Shown here piece by piece: positions 1-10,442 of a stretch of 64,000 nucleotides of DNA (its first letter is position 1; each line of letters begins with the position of its first letter). This stretch comes from Zanthoxylum bungeanum (Eukaryota; Streptophyta; Magnoliopsida; Sapindales; Rutaceae), in the NCBI GenBank assembly GCA_019454045.1, contig SKCR01036122.1:1-64000 (forward strand), written 5' to 3'. A program made the position numbers and the translations under genes. The notes under the pieces were generated by a model. The model did no database searches. It saw nothing but the letters and a program-made list of their open reading frames with translations, and had not been told where the DNA came from.

Positions 1-914
1 ATAAAAATTCTTAAGATATACTAGATTACCTAGAACACATAGCAAAGAATGCACAATAATGGGACACAGTTGGCACTTATGAGTCACATGTAAAACCACA
101 ACCATCTGGTAGAGGTATGTTTAACCTTAGAGAAGATCATGACTTTTCTGCTAAGTATGCATCTCTAGCTAAAAAATTCGAGGCATTAGAAATGAGGAAG
201 AGTCATCATGTCAAGTCAATTCAAGAAGTCATATGTTAAATCTGTAATTCAAATGAATATGTCACATAAGTTTGCCCAACCTTACCAGCCCTGCAAGAAT
301 GTCTTCATAACCAAGTCAGTTCCATAAACACTTTCAATAGACCAAACTCCCAAACCTACAATTATGGTTGGAGAAACCATCCAAACTTCAATTGGAGGAA
401 TGATAACCAAGCACAACCATCGTAACAACCTCCCCAGGTACAGGAGAATTTCTGAAATTCCCAGAATTATACACCGTATGTCCCACCACCTAGGAAAAAC
501 CTTGAGGATACCTTGCATGCATTCATTGAGAGACAAGAAGCCATCAATAACCAAAATGTGCCAACATTGATTGCTTTGAAAGATACATTCTCCAAAATCA
601 CATTTGCACTGACCATTAATGAGAAAGGAAAGTTTCCTACCCAATCACAGCCAAATCTCAAGAGTCATCAAAACCCTCACGAGGGTAGTTCTGGTAATCA
701 ACATATAGACCAAGTTAAATATGTTATTACTCTTCACAGTGGTAAGGTCATCGACATACCTATTCTTAAACCTCGCGAAACTAAAAATAAATCAGATTCA
801 AATGGTAAAGAAGGGGTTGATGAACCATTACCCGTCGTTGATGATAACAATTTCTCTCATGCACCTTCATTTCCACAAGCATTACAAATAAAGAAATTGA
901 ACCATTCCCTATAG
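1..914 (+). pseudogene. Athila gag remnant (C-terminal half of gag)
   Basis: The three frames taken in turn show recognisable Athila gag wording: a region around FEALEMRK (about 178-200), then a damaged zinc-knuckle area (about 238-262), then the NYGWRNHPNFNWRND stretch (about 360-402) that follows the knuckle in this clade. After that comes a proline/glutamine-rich linker, and a frame open at 513-914 containing ITLHSGK, a gag-protease boundary motif. Stops near 237 and 427 and a frame change near 500 break it. Gag would form the cytoplasmic virus-like particle and package RNA. This copy cannot encode an intact protein. Confidence 0.8.
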
Positions 915-953
915 ATATATGAAATATTCAAACATGTAAAGGTCAATATTCGT

Positions 954-1685
954 TTGTTAGATGTCATCCAACAGATACCATCTTATGCCAAATTTTTGAA
1001 AGACTTGTACACCGTTAAAAGAAAACATCAGGTAAGAAAGAAAGTTTTTCTAGCTGAACAGGTAAGTTCCATTCTCTCAACCAATAAAACATTAAAATAC
1101 AAGGACCCTGACTTTCCAACTATTTCTTGTATTATTGGAAATCAAAAAATTAAACATGATTTGCTTGATCTTGGAGCCAGTGTCGATTTGCTTCCATTTT
1201 TTATTTATCAACAACTTAATATTGGTGAGTTAAAACCAACCTAGACTACTATTTTACTTGCTGATAGATTAGTCAAGGTACTGAAAGGAATTGTGGAAGA
1301 CGTGTCATTACAAGTTGATAAATTCATATATCATGTGGATTTTATCATCTTAGAAACACAACATGTAGCAGACAGTTATAAGCCAATCCCTGTAATACTT
1401 GGTCGCCCATTTTTAGCAACAGCTATTGCTTTAATTAATTGCAGGAATGGAATCATGAATTTATCTATTGGCAATATGACATTGGAGCTTAATATTTTGA
1501 ACATGTGCAAACAACCATATAATGACAACGAAAATGAAATCATGGAACTAATTGACCCAATTTTAGAGGACCATATCCATGGGAGTTTATCTAATCCCAT
1601 GGAAATTTATACTGCTAATTTTGTTGAATCAAGTACACAATTAGATTCGGATACTCGTAATGAGTTTTTACTTGATTCTACATAG
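954..1685 (+). pseudogene. Retroviral-type aspartic protease of the Athila element (broken)
   Basis: The frame open at 954-1244 contains IPSYAKFLKDL, typical of the clade just before the protease, and then LLDLGASVDLLP, the active-site region in which Athila proteases carry D-[LT]-GAS. A TAG at about 1242 interrupts the sequence in ELKPT. The same product resumes at 1293-1685 with VILGRPFLAT, the hydrophobic flap/ILG motif of pepsin-fold retroproteases. In an intact element this enzyme would cut the Gag-Pol polyprotein. The internal stop makes this copy inactive as written. Confidence 0.85.
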
Positions 1686-2764
1686 GTACTGGAAGAAGAT
1701 GGAGAGATACAAAATTTTGAGGAATTAGGAACACTAGAAGAAGAAAAACATGAGGAATCACCCAAATTAGAGTTAAAGACTTTGCTAGAAGGGCGGAAGT
1801 ATGCATTTCTTGGAGATGAACAAACTTACCCTGTGGTAATTTCTTCTTTCCTCACAAGCAATCAATAAGGTAAGTTTTTAAATGTGTTGAAAGAACATAA
1901 GCTAGTGATTGGATGGACTTTAAAAGACATAAAAAGGCATTAATCCATTGATCTGCACACATAAAATACATTTAGAAGATAATGCTAGGACGTATCGTCA
2001 ACCCCAAAGAAGATTAAACCATCACATGAAAGAAGTGGTAAAAACAGAAGTCCTTAAACTTCTTGGTGTATGTATTATCTACCCTATCTCTGATAGTAAA
2101 TGGGTAAGTCATACACAAGTTGTACCTAAAAAATCTGGAAGAACTGTCATAGAAAATGATAAAGGAAAATTAATTCCAACTCTTATCCCATTTAGTTGGC
2201 GTATGTGCATTGATTATAGAAAACTAAATGACGCAACTAGAAAATATCATTTTCCTTTACCATTTCTTGACAAAATTTTGGAAAGAGTAGCAGAACATCC
2301 ATACTATTGTTTTCTTGATGGTTACTCAGGTTATTATCAAATTCTCATTGCTTTAGAAGACAAGGAAAATACCACATTCACATGTCCATTTGGAACATTT
2401 ACATTTAGGAAAATGCCTTTTGGACTTTGTAATATACCAGCAACATTCCAATGATGCATGTTGAGCATATTTAGTGACATGGTTAAACACTATTTAGAGG
2501 TCTTTATGGATGATATAACTGTTTTTAGGAATTCATTTGATAATTGCTTGAATAATTTGGAAAATATTTTGAAAAGATGTGAAGAAAAAAAACTTGTGTT
2601 AAACTGGGAAAAATGCCATTTCATAACTAATTTAGGAATCTTTTTGGGTCACGTTGTGTCATCCATAGGTATTGAGGTTGACAAGGAAAAATTAGAGGTG
2701 ATCTCTAAATTGCCACAATAAAAAACAGGGAAATTCGTTCTTCTCAGGACATGCATAATTTTAT
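1686..2764 (+). pseudogene. Athila linker plus reverse transcriptase, 5' part (broken, split by insertion)
   Basis: After an acidic linker ending in the clade-typical PKLELK...KYAFLG segment, the RT begins near 1870 with stops at about 1865 and 1942. The frame at 1948-2454 shows fingers/palm wording (YPISDSKWVS, VPKKSG, MCIDYRKLND, FLDGYSGYYQI, TCPFGTFTFRKMPFGLCN). After an in-frame TGA at 2452-2454 in ATFQ-stop-CM, the frame at 2458-2721 carries the catalytic FMDD box (about 2503-2514). The next conserved segment (GHA-FYRR, about 2740-2764) is cut exactly by the 2770-7133 insertion and continues at 7139. RT would copy the element RNA in the particle; this copy is dead. Confidence 0.9.
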
Positions 2765-2769
2765 AGGAG
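2765..2769. repeat. Target-site duplication AGGAG, left copy
   Basis: AGGAG at 2765-2769 directly precedes TGTAGGACAC, and AGGAG recurs at 7134-7138 directly after GTGCCTACA. Removing 2770-7133 plus one AGGAG restores an unbroken RT reading across the junction, which fixes the insertion point. Confidence 0.93.
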
Positions 2770-5003
2770 TGTAGGACACAGAAATCGGCGACGCTGTTCC
2801 AGGCTCGCGGCCCGGTCGGGAGTACGGAGTAGCCCGCGGGGGCTAAACCGGAGAATAAAGGAGTCGCCACCCAGTGTGAACTAGGAAAATGATTTAAGGC
2901 CGCACTCACCTCTCGCAAAGGAAGAACTCAAACCGTTGGGTTCGGAATGGTCCCTTACTTATGCCACTTATAATGAATGGATTTATGAATAATATAACCG
3001 AGTCTATGCAACATACATACGCAAGAATAACCTATATCTAAGTTCATATACAACCTATATCTAAGTTTGCATATAACCTATATCTAAGTTTGCATGCATA
3101 AAAGTAAGTCGAAATAACGGCAAACACACAATCTCATGGACACATTAAATTGATAAATACAGAAACATAAATAAATAATCTATTTTCTAAACATAAACAT
3201 TGAAGAGATATAATTAAGCTCCTAATGGGAAAGAAATAACTAAATCATGCATAAAAATGACATACTATTTCTAATAAACAACGAATAAACACAGGATTAG
3301 ATGAAACGAAATATGTGCGTTTCTCAAGCGGTACGTGGAGTTGTATCCCAAGTTCAGACCGCACTACCGTCCATTCGGATTCGGCTACGAAATTTATCTC
3401 TGGGTTTCCATCCGATATACCATGAGAGATAGCATAAAATCATTCATCATATGGCCACAACATACATGAATCAACAATATGAATGCGAAGAAACTAATAA
3501 ATAATCTAAAAAAGATGAACGAGAATAAATAAAAGGGTGCCCTCAGGTCTTACCTTTTAAGTCGCCTCTAGGAAGTGCGTTACACGACCGTCAGAAAGGG
3601 TTAATGCTCCGCAACTTCTCCAGTTCACTGGGTCAATATTTTTCTTCGTCACCTCGCTGTCTTGGGCTATTTTTTCCTCTATTTTTGTTGTATTTTTTGT
3701 TCGTTGTTTTTGGTTACTGTTTTCGGTAATTATGGGCTATTTTGGGTGACTATTTATGCAGTTTAAGGACTGTTTTGCGGGTTGTTTGTGCAGTTTTCAG
3801 GGTGCAGTTTTGCGGTAAATAGGGTGCCGTTCGGGGATCGTTTTCAGGGGCTTTGCGCTTTTTTTTCTGGTCGGTTAAGGGCTAATTTTATCATTATTTG
3901 GTCGGTGATGATGATGGTATTTATAGCCTTGTGTCTGATTGCTCTCGGTCTTTTGTTGTTTTGTGGGGGGGGGGGTAGTGCGTTTTTATTGAGAGTGGCG
4001 TGTGAGGCTTCGGCTTTATTGGTGTCTTTGTTTTGTCCGTTTGTGATGGCTGAGTATGTGGCATATGCTTTGGTGTGGCTTTTACATGTGAGAGGGCAAG
4101 TGTAGGGTCTGTTGCTGTTTGGGGAGCTGAGAGAGAATGTGGGAAGAAAATGGTGAAGTCTTAGTGTTTTGGTGGCTGCCGAGTGGATCTGTTGCCGTGA
4201 ATATGTTTAGGGTTTGTGGATTATGCAAAGAGAGAGAGAGATGAAGAGGGAGTTAGGTTCCTAGGGTTCAAGGGAGATGTGTGCATGAAAAAGAAGAGAG
4301 GCCGAGAGTTTGCGTGGAGTGAGGGAGGAAAATGGTTTATTATTTTTGTATGTTGTGTCGTGAGAGTCTAGGTCTTTAGGCTTGGTTTGTGTGTATTTTT
4401 ATAGGAGAGGGTTAGGGTTGTCCTTGTTTGGGTAGGAAATAAATCATGCAATTATGGGGGATATCTTTAATTAGTGTGTCATAAGGAAAAATCTATTCAC
4501 TTTAGGAAGGTAATTTGTGGGATTTGATTTGATTTTATTTAGTTTAGGCATGTGATTTAATTTAATTAGGAAGGTGATTTATGGGATTTGATTTGATTTT
4601 ATTTAGTTTAGGCATGTGATTTAATTTAATTAGGAAGGTGATTTATGGATTTTAACATGTGTTTAATGTGTTTGAATATTTTTTGATGTGATTTAATGGG
4701 CTTGGAGGCTTATGGGCGTGTAGGATAGCTAGTTGGTGGGCTTGGGCGAGTGGTTGGTGGTGTGTGGGCTTAAGTGTGTGGCTTAGTATAGGTTGAAGGG
4801 GTTTTGGGCCGGTGCAGATTATGATGAAACAGAGGTCCAACGAGCGAACCTGAAGCTAAGCAAACGAATTAAGTCCAACAAGGTATTGATTTCGGAATTT
4901 TCCATTCCGGCGTCTGTTTTCCCGTGACTTCCACAAATTAAAGGGTAGTGCCTCCATGTGAGACTCATCATCGGGACTTATATGCAAAAATGCAGTGTCT
5001 ACA
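2770..5003. repeat. Left LTR of the nested non-coding element (2.23 kb)
   Basis: It begins TGTAGGACACAGAAATCGG and ends GCAGTGTCTACA; the same terminal sequence with small differences closes the element at 7133. The first ~130 bp is GC-rich (GCGGCCCGGTCGGGAG region) and unlike its AT-rich surroundings. It holds an 11-base G run at 3965-3975, a short GA run at about 4229-4240 and a 64-bp direct repeat at 4504-4650. The 107-codon open frame at 3782-4105 is low-complexity and has no recognisable domain. Confidence 0.85.
4504..4650. repeat. 64-bp tandem repeat, about 2.3 copies, inside the LTR
   Basis: The unit runs AGGAAGGTGATTTATGGGAT followed by a run of GATTT/ATTTA and TTTAGGCATG, 64 bp in all. 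It is repeated at 4504, 4568 and partly at 4632. The same duplicated arrangement is present in the truncated right LTR at about 6658-6805, so the duplication predates insertion. Confidence 0.85.
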
Positions 5004-5318
5004 GTCGCCCCCACTTTGATGGGACTTGTGCAGTGTGTGACAATGACAATCCTATCAAAGTTATGCATGCATTTTTACTTACCTGGCTCGCCAGCTGCTG
5101 CCTGACTTGCTTGTTGCTTCGAACTGAGTTGATCTGGTGGTGAGGTGCTACGACCCCTTAGGTTCATCCCTGCAAGATGCTGAGATATCTAGGAATCACT
5201 ACCGGACTGAACTAATATGGTGGCGAGGTGCTTTGACCCCTAGGCTTTGTTCCCGAACCACCGAATGTGGGCTTTGTTCCCTGGGCTTTATTCCCGAACT
5301 GTGTTGATAAGTTGTGGT

Positions 5319-5515
5319 CCCCTTCTGAACTTTGCTCCATTCCCGGAGTGCCATTCCCGGCATACTAAACCTCATTCCCGAGGTGTCGCTGGTCCCCTTC
5401 CGAACCTTGCTCCATTCCCGAAGCGCCATTCCCGGCATGCTAAACCTTATTCCCGAGGTGTCGCGGTTGTGGGCCTCGACCCATGCTCCATTCCCGGAGC
5501 GCCATTCCCGGCATT
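5319..5515. repeat. ~73-bp CATTCCCGG-rich repeat, about 2.6 copies
   Basis: Two complete units (about 5319-5391 and 5391-5465) and a partial third share GCTCCATTCCCGGAG, GCCATTCCCGGCAT and CATTCCCGAGGTGTCGC. A further diverged piece lies at 5979-6032, on the far side of the 45-bp array. Both flanks of that array are thus made of one repeat type, and it looks as if the 45-bp array expanded within it. Confidence 0.8.
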
Positions 5516-5962
5516 TGATGTGGGCCTCGACCCTGGGACTCATCCCAAAAACTGTTAATGATGTGTGGGCCTCGACCCTGGGACTCATCCCCAAAACCGT
5601 TAATGATGTATGGCCCTCGACCCTGTGACTCATCCCCAAAACTGCTAATGATGTGTGGGCCTCGACCCTGAGACTCATCCCCAAAACTGCTAATGATGTG
5701 TGGGCCTCGACCCTGGGACTCATCCCCAAAACTGCTAATGATGTGTTGGCATCGACCCTAGGACTCATCCCCAAAGCTGCTAATGATGTATAGGCCTCGA
5801 CCCTGGGACTCATCCCCAAAGCTACTGATGATGTGTGGGCCTCGACCCTGGGACTCATCCCCAAAACTGTTGATGATGTGTGGGCCTCGACCTTGGGACT
5901 CATCCCCAAACCGATACTGATGTGGGCCTCGACCTTGGGACTCATCCCTAAACCGATACTGA
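5516..5962. repeat. 45-bp minisatellite, about 10 copies
   Basis: The unit is 45 bp (GATGTGTGGGCCTCGACCCT, then GGGACTCATCCCCAAAACTG, then CTAAT). Copies differ by one to four substitutions; the last two are shortened to ~35 bp. The period is a multiple of three and the unit has no stop in some frames. Long repetitive open frames therefore run through it on both strands (for example 5199-5945 on the minus strand, with MSPRVEAHTS-like units). I treat these as a consequence of the repeat and not as a protein gene. Confidence 0.9.
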
Positions 5963-6540
5963 TGTGGGCCTCGACCCATGCTCCATTCCCGGAGTGTCAT
6001 TCCCGGTATACTGAACCTCATCCCCGAGGCATTGCTGATGTGATGGTTCATTCCCGAACCATGCTGTATGAGGAAGGGTAGACTGGTCGCCCCCAGTCTC
6101 GGTTCATCTTTCTGTTCTTTGCTGCTTTCATTAGGTCAAGGTAGATCTCCTGATGTGATGTTACATACCAACATACTATACTGCCTCTCACGAGATAATC
6201 CCGATAGCTAAACATATTTTCGTCCTCAAAGGATGCTTAGTGTCAAAACCGGAGAACCTTCAAAGTACTTGATACAACTCAAATCTGACTACCTGAATAA
6301 ATGATCTGAACTGGACTCCAAGTGTGTGTGTGCCAAGGTTCTTTCGTAGCTTAATCCTTAAGTAAGCTGATTCGATGATTTCATTTCAAAGAATGGGATC
6401 GGTTGGTCTAACCAACCTAGATCTCTTGATCATACTCTGCAATTACTTCTTCGTACTCAACATGATATGGTTTTATTCTTCTTTGTCTTTTTTTTTCAAC
6501 ACACCTACCCTTTAAGGTAGCATTTCTCCTAATGGTGGTC
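5963..6540. other. Remaining internal region of the nested element
   Basis: After the arrays (from about 6080) the sequence is non-repetitive, with a pyrimidine-rich stretch TCTTCTTTGTCTTTTTTTTT at about 6475-6495. No domain is recognisable in any frame and the longest frames are short. The junction with the truncated right LTR falls at about 6541. Confidence 0.5.
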
Positions 6541-7133
6541 CTTTGTGTGTCTTTTTATAGGAGAGGGTTAGGGTTGTCCTGTTTGGGTAGGAAATAAATC
6601 ATGCAATTATGAGGGATATCTTTAATTAGTGTGTCATAAGGAAAAATCTATTCACTATAGGAAGGTAATTTATGGGATTTGATTTGATTTTATATAGTTT
6701 AGGCATGTGATTTAATTTAATTAGGAAGGTGATTTATGGGATTTGATTTGATTTTATTTAGTTTAGGCATGTGATTTAATTTAATTATGAAGGTGATTTA
6801 TGGATTTTAACATGTGTTTAATGTGTTTGAATATTTTTGGATGTGATTTAATAGGCTTGGAGGCTTATGGGCGTGTAGGATGGCTAGTTGGTGGGCTTGG
6901 GCTTAGGTGTCTGGCTTAGTGTAGGTTGAAGGGGTTTTGGGCTAATGATGAATTTCGAAACAGAGGTCCAACGAGCGAACCCGACGCTAAGCAAACGAAT
7001 TAAGTCCAACAAGGTATAGATTTCTGAATTTTCCCTTTCGACGTCCGTTTCCAGGGACTTCCGCAACTTAAAGGGCAGTGCCTCCATGTGAGACTCATCA
7101 TCGGGACTTATATGTAAAAATACAGTGCCTACA
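6541..7133. repeat. Truncated right LTR of the nested element
   Basis: It matches 4388-5003 of the left LTR almost throughout (the AGGAGAGGGTTAGGGTTGTC stretch, the 64-bp repeats, and the ending in CTACA). The first ~1.6 kb of the LTR is absent. The deletion must have happened before or during insertion, or by later recombination, because the 5-bp target duplication is intact. Confidence 0.87.
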
Positions 7134-7850
7134 AGGAGGTTCATAAAAAACTTTAGTACCATATCCAGACTCTTGTGTAACCTCCTATTAAAATATGAAA
7201 CATTTGAATGGACATAAGAATGTCAAAAATCATTTGAAAAGATTATTAGTCTTTTGACTTCTGCCCCTATCATGCAATCCTCTGATTGGTCTTTCCCTTT
7301 TGAGCTAATGTTTGATGCCAGTGATTATGCAGTTGGTGCAATATTAGGACAGAGAAAGGAAGGTAAGTCGCATGTAATATATTACGCAAGTAGAACTTTA
7401 AATAATGCACAAATGAATTACACTTCCACAGAAAAAGAACTACTTGTTGTAATATTTGCATTGGATAAATTTCGATCATATTTAATTATTTTTTCAACCG
7501 CTGTTTATTCTGATCATACTGCTGTTATATATTTGATGTCTAAACAGGATGCAAAGCCAAGATTACTACAGTGGATTTTATTACTTCAAAAATTCAATCT
7601 CACAATCAAGGACAAAAAATGATTAGATAATTTGGTTGTAGATCATTTATCGAGACTCACAAATGAGTCATCAATTGATACAACTTCTATCAATGACTCT
7701 CTTCCTGATGAATTTTTATTTTCTGTAAATACAATGCCTTGGTATGCTAATATTGTCAATTTTCTTGTAACAGGAAAAATACCTCTAGATTGGTACCATC
7801 AAGATAAGAAGAAATTTCTTACCGAAGTCAAAATATTCTACTAGGACGAT
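7134..7850 (+). pseudogene. Athila RT tail and RNase H (broken)
   Basis: Reading resumes at the AGGAG duplication with the RT connection segment (FIKN, about 7140-7200). RNase H follows at 7254-7622 with FDASDYAVGAILGQR (first catalytic Asp), IYYASRTLN, the E of TEKELL, and the later Asp of VYSDHTAVIYL. A TGA at 7621-7623 replaces the G/D-containing step before NLVVDHLSRL. The frame continues at 7632-7844 into the linker before integrase. RNase H would degrade the RNA strand during reverse transcription. Confidence 0.88.
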
Positions 7851-9026
7851 CCATATCTGTTCAAATATTATCCTGATCCAATTTTCCGACGATGCATACC
7901 AGACAATGCGATAAGTGGTGTTATTCAGTTTTTTTATTTAGAAGCATGTGTATGTCATTTCTCATCTAAGAAAACCGCTGCAAAGATCTTGCAGTGTGGA
8001 TTTTATTGGCCCACTATTTTTAAAGATACTTATGCCTGTTGCAAAAACTTATGAGAATTGTCAAAAGTTGGCACCCATTTGAAAAAGAAACATGATGCCT
8101 TTAAATCCCATCTTTGTCATTGAAATCTTTGATTGTTGGGGAATAGATTTCATGGGTCCATTTTCATCGTTATTTGGATTTTTATATATTTTAGTTGCAG
8201 TCGATTATGTCTAAAAATGGGTTGAGGTTGTCGAAACAATGATCACAAAACTGTGATTAAAATTTTAAAAGAAAATATTTTAAGTCGATTTGGAATTCCT
8301 CGGGCCATTATAAGTGATGGAGGTAAATACTTTTTTAACAAGTCTTTTGAGTCCTTAATGAAAAAGTATGGAGTTACACATAAAGTTTCCACCTCCTATC
8401 ACTTTCAGATAAATGGTCAAGTTGAACTAGCAATTAGGGAAATCAAACAAATTTTGGAAAAAAAAAAGGTCAACCTAAATTGTAAAGATTGGTCTCTTCG
8501 ACTAACTGATGCACTTTGGGCATACCGAACAACTTTCAAAATATCTTTGGGAATGTCTCCATATCATCTAGTTTATGGAAAATCTTGTCATTTACCTGTA
8601 GAACTTGAGCATAAGGCATATTGGGCTATTAAAGCATTTAATTCAAAACTTGAAAATGTCAGTCATGAAAGTAAACTGCAATTAAAAGAACTTGAAAAGT
8701 TAAGGAATGATTCATATGAGAATGCGAAAATTCTTAAAGTTAAAACTAAAGCCTTTCATGATAGTCGAATTTCACGAAAAATATTTGAAATTGGTCAAAA
8801 CGTTTTACTCTATATTTCCCGTCTTCATTTATTCCCTGGAAAATTGAAATTCAAATCGAGTGGCCTATTTATTGTGAAAAATGTTTATCCATATGGGGCT
8901 ATTGACATTGAGAATCCTATGGATGATGATGTACTTAAAGTGAATGGACAACGTCTGAAACCATTTTTGGAGTGTTCAAATTTTCAAGAATCTCTTTTCT
9001 TTTCAAACCCAGTGTACTGTGATTGA
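7851..9026 (+). pseudogene. Athila integrase (broken N-terminal half)
   Basis: The HHCC zinc-binding region is visible at about 7950-8060 (FYWPTIFKDTYACCKN), followed by a stop. The first catalytic Asp region ([12 protein letters not shown]) is near 8140 in another frame. From 8253 to 9026 one frame is open: [11 protein letters not shown] holds the second Asp, and the Glu follows in [13 protein letters not shown]. Then come [20 protein letters not shown] and the Athila C-terminal signature [16 protein letters not shown]. The enzyme would join element ends to host DNA in the nucleus. Frameshifts between 8040 and 8250 disable this copy. Confidence 0.9.
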
Positions 9027-9210
9027 TGTATTTTCTTTTCTTTTCTTTTGTATTTGTCTAACTTCCATTTTTCTTGAGTTTTGCAGTATTTTTATCTTTT
9101 CCCATTTTGTCAGAATCTTGCACCCCGGTTAAACAGCGGATAACGGTACTCCGTGACTCTAAGTCAGTTCTTTCAGTTTTCTAAAATTACTGATACCCTA
9201 CAATCAATGT
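9027..9210 (+). other. Post-integrase spacer
   Basis: It starts with an imperfect TTTTC repeat (9033-9055). I recognise no coding or regulatory signal here. Confidence 0.4.
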
Positions 9211-9441
9211 ATGGAAGAAACTCTCACAAAACTCCACAATCATTTCCCTTATTTCCCTCAAAATGCTTTGATGAAAATTTACAAAGCACGCACTGATAGA
9301 ATGAGGCTTCTTATGATCCATGGTATTCCTAGTGATATTCGTTGGGTAATTGAAGCGAGAGTTCGCCTGGCATGTGAGTCATCTGATTCTTTCATTTCTT
9401 ACATGCCTGGTTTAGGGAAAAGCACCTATGCTAAGAAATAA
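9211..9441 (+). CDS. Uncharacterised 76-codon frame downstream of the Athila integrase
   Basis: An ATG-started frame of 76 residues: hydrophilic with mixed charge, and no membrane segment or domain that I recognise. It contains KIYKARTDRMRLLMIHGIP and SDIRWVIEARVRLACESS. It lies in the element's own orientation between integrase and the next LTR, where Athila relatives may carry an extra (env-like) gene, but it shows no signal peptide or transmembrane helix. It could be the surviving piece of a longer accessory frame or chance. Not recognised; function not assigned. Confidence 0.35.
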   Translation: MEETLTKLHNHFPYFPQNALMKIYKARTDRMRLLMIHGIPSDIRWVIEARVRLACESSDSFISYMPGLGKSTYAKK

Positions 9442-9744
9442 AGAGCTAAATAATAAGATATTTGTTATAAATGTGCATGTTGGACGTGCAACAGTCATTG
9501 TCGTTCTTTAGGAATGATGTCTGATAATAAGAAAAAATATATCAATATTTACTGCCCCTTTTACTTAATATTTGGTATAATTTCTCGGGTATTGTGAATA
9601 TTTTGATATGTTTTGTGTTATTTTGTAGATAAATAAAATATCGGGACTCGCTGGAATCAAATCAGGGCTAAAACGGCGAAAAATGAATGAAAAAGAGCAA
9701 AATAGGAAATTTATTATTCACGCGTCGCGATGCGCAAGCCCTTT

Positions 9745-9763
9745 GCGTCGCGAGTCGCGACGC
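9745..9763. promoter_or_regulatory. CpG-rich palindrome in LTR U3
   Basis: GCGTCGCGA-G-TCGCGACGC: two perfect 9-base arms with one base between, about 200 bp upstream of the TATA box. A related palindrome, GCGTCGCGACGC, occupies the same place in the LTRs at 33504-33515 and 39184-39195. Confidence 0.7.
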
Positions 9764-9963
9764 ACCTCAATTATTCAGCTGCCGACACATGTCATCACCG
9801 CATCATCATGACGTCAGCATAATAATTCATCTGCCGACACATGTCATCACCACATCAGTACGTGCGTCATCACCTCATCATCATGACGTTAGCATAATTA
9901 TTAATTTACCGACAGACGCCATCTACTGTAGCACGCATCGCGATGCAGCCCGTTTTTGGAGCC

Positions 9964-9972
9964 TATAAATAG
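9964..9972 (+). promoter_or_regulatory. TATA box of the LTR promoter (TATAAATAG)
   Basis: The consensus plant TATA box sits in the context GCCTATAAATAGAGGC. Transcription would be expected to start about 30 bp downstream, near 9996-10000. No ATG occurs between there and the micro-uORF at 10121. Confidence 0.8.
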
Positions 9973-10120
9973 AGGCTGAAATCAAAGGAATTCTTCATAC
10001 TTTCTTCTTGGGAATTTCCTTAGAATACTAAGAAGAGAGTATCTTGTTTGTTTAATTTCAGTTTTCTTTTATTTAATTTTTATTTTAAGTAATAAATCTT
10101 TCTTTGTTTTACTTAAAAGC

Positions 10121-10132
10121 ATGAGTAGGTAA
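10121..10132 (+). other. Micro-uORF in LTR leader (Met-Ser-Arg-stop)
   Basis: ATGAGTAGGTAA is the first ATG downstream of the predicted start site. Equivalent four-codon frames occur in the other four LTRs of this group (ATG-AGT-AGC-TAA at 14358; ATG-AGG-AGG-TAA at 34150, 39940 and 45706). Ten bases separate its stop from the base of the stem at 10143. Confidence 0.65.
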
Positions 10133-10142
10133 CTTCTTTCTG

Positions 10143-10442
10143 CTGGGGTGAAGGTGAAACTTTTATTATTATAATTTAGATTAATCTCCATTTTTTATAA
10201 TATATAAATTATCTTAAAACTTGACTTAATTGGATACCGCCTTTATGATCGGTTGGACTTAATTAAATTAATTTTAACCTGATTTAATTTGATACCGCCT
10301 TTATGGTTGGTTGGAATTAATTAAAATCTGACTTAATCAGGATACCCTCTATATGGTCGATGGTAATATAATGCAAATTTATATATTATAATAAGAGAGA
10401 TTTCTAGATTTGAACTAATAAAAATGGATCCCCGAACCCCAG
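10143..10442 (+). other. Structured leader domain: long stem enclosing TACCGCC hairpins (sublineage 2)
   Basis: The base helix is CTGGGGT (10143-10149) with ACCCCAG (10436-10442), perfect over 7 bp. A second helix pairs TTTTATTA (from about 10160) with TAATAAAA (about 10418-10425). A third region, AATATATAAATT with its complement near 10376-10390, leads into the loop. The loop holds three GATACC-CC...GGT hairpin units (about 10233, 10289 and 10340). Some internal positions mispair (CTCCATT with AAGAGAG). The order of elements is the same as in the other four LTRs. Confidence 0.6.

Larger units (their letters stand above)
2770..7133. mobile_element. Non-coding LTR element (LARD-like) nested in the Athila RT
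   Basis: The element starts TG and ends CA and is flanked by a 5-bp duplication. The left LTR is 2770-5003. The right end repeats only the last ~600 bp of that LTR, so the second LTR is 5'-truncated. No gag, protease, RT or integrase wording appears in any frame of the internal part, which is mostly tandem repeats. I found no clear primer site next to the left LTR, where the sequence after the CA reads GTCGCCCCCACTTTG. It is therefore a large non-autonomous derivative. The orientation cannot be set from a PBS or polypurine tract. Confidence 0.85.
1..9441 (+). mobile_element. Athila-type Ty3/gypsy retrotransposon, 5' end outside window, interrupted and decayed
   Basis: The domain order is gag, aspartic protease, reverse transcriptase, RNase H and integrase, which is the Ty3/gypsy order. 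The wording of the protease (LGAS motif), of the linker and of the integrase C-terminal part ([19 protein letters not shown]) is that of the plant Athila clade. The 5' LTR, primer site and start of gag lie left of the window. Stops and frameshifts occur in every domain. The RT is split at 2769/7139 by another LTR element. No convincing polypurine tract precedes the next LTR at 9515, so whether that LTR belongs to this element is unsettled. Confidence 0.9.

Noticed and set aside
3782..4105. A 107-codon hydrophobic frame in the nested element's LTR
   Set aside because: It comes from G/T-rich low-complexity sequence including an 11-G run, and it is absent from the truncated second LTR.
5199..5945. 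A 248-codon minus-strand frame with 15-residue repeats (MSPRVEAHTS...)
   Set aside because: It is produced by the 45-bp minisatellite, whose period is a multiple of three. The opposite strand is open too, and no domain or conserved start supports a gene.
5516..5962. Possible CRISPR-like array
   Set aside because: The units are contiguous 45-bp tandem repeats with no unique spacers, and the context is plant nuclear retrotransposon DNA.
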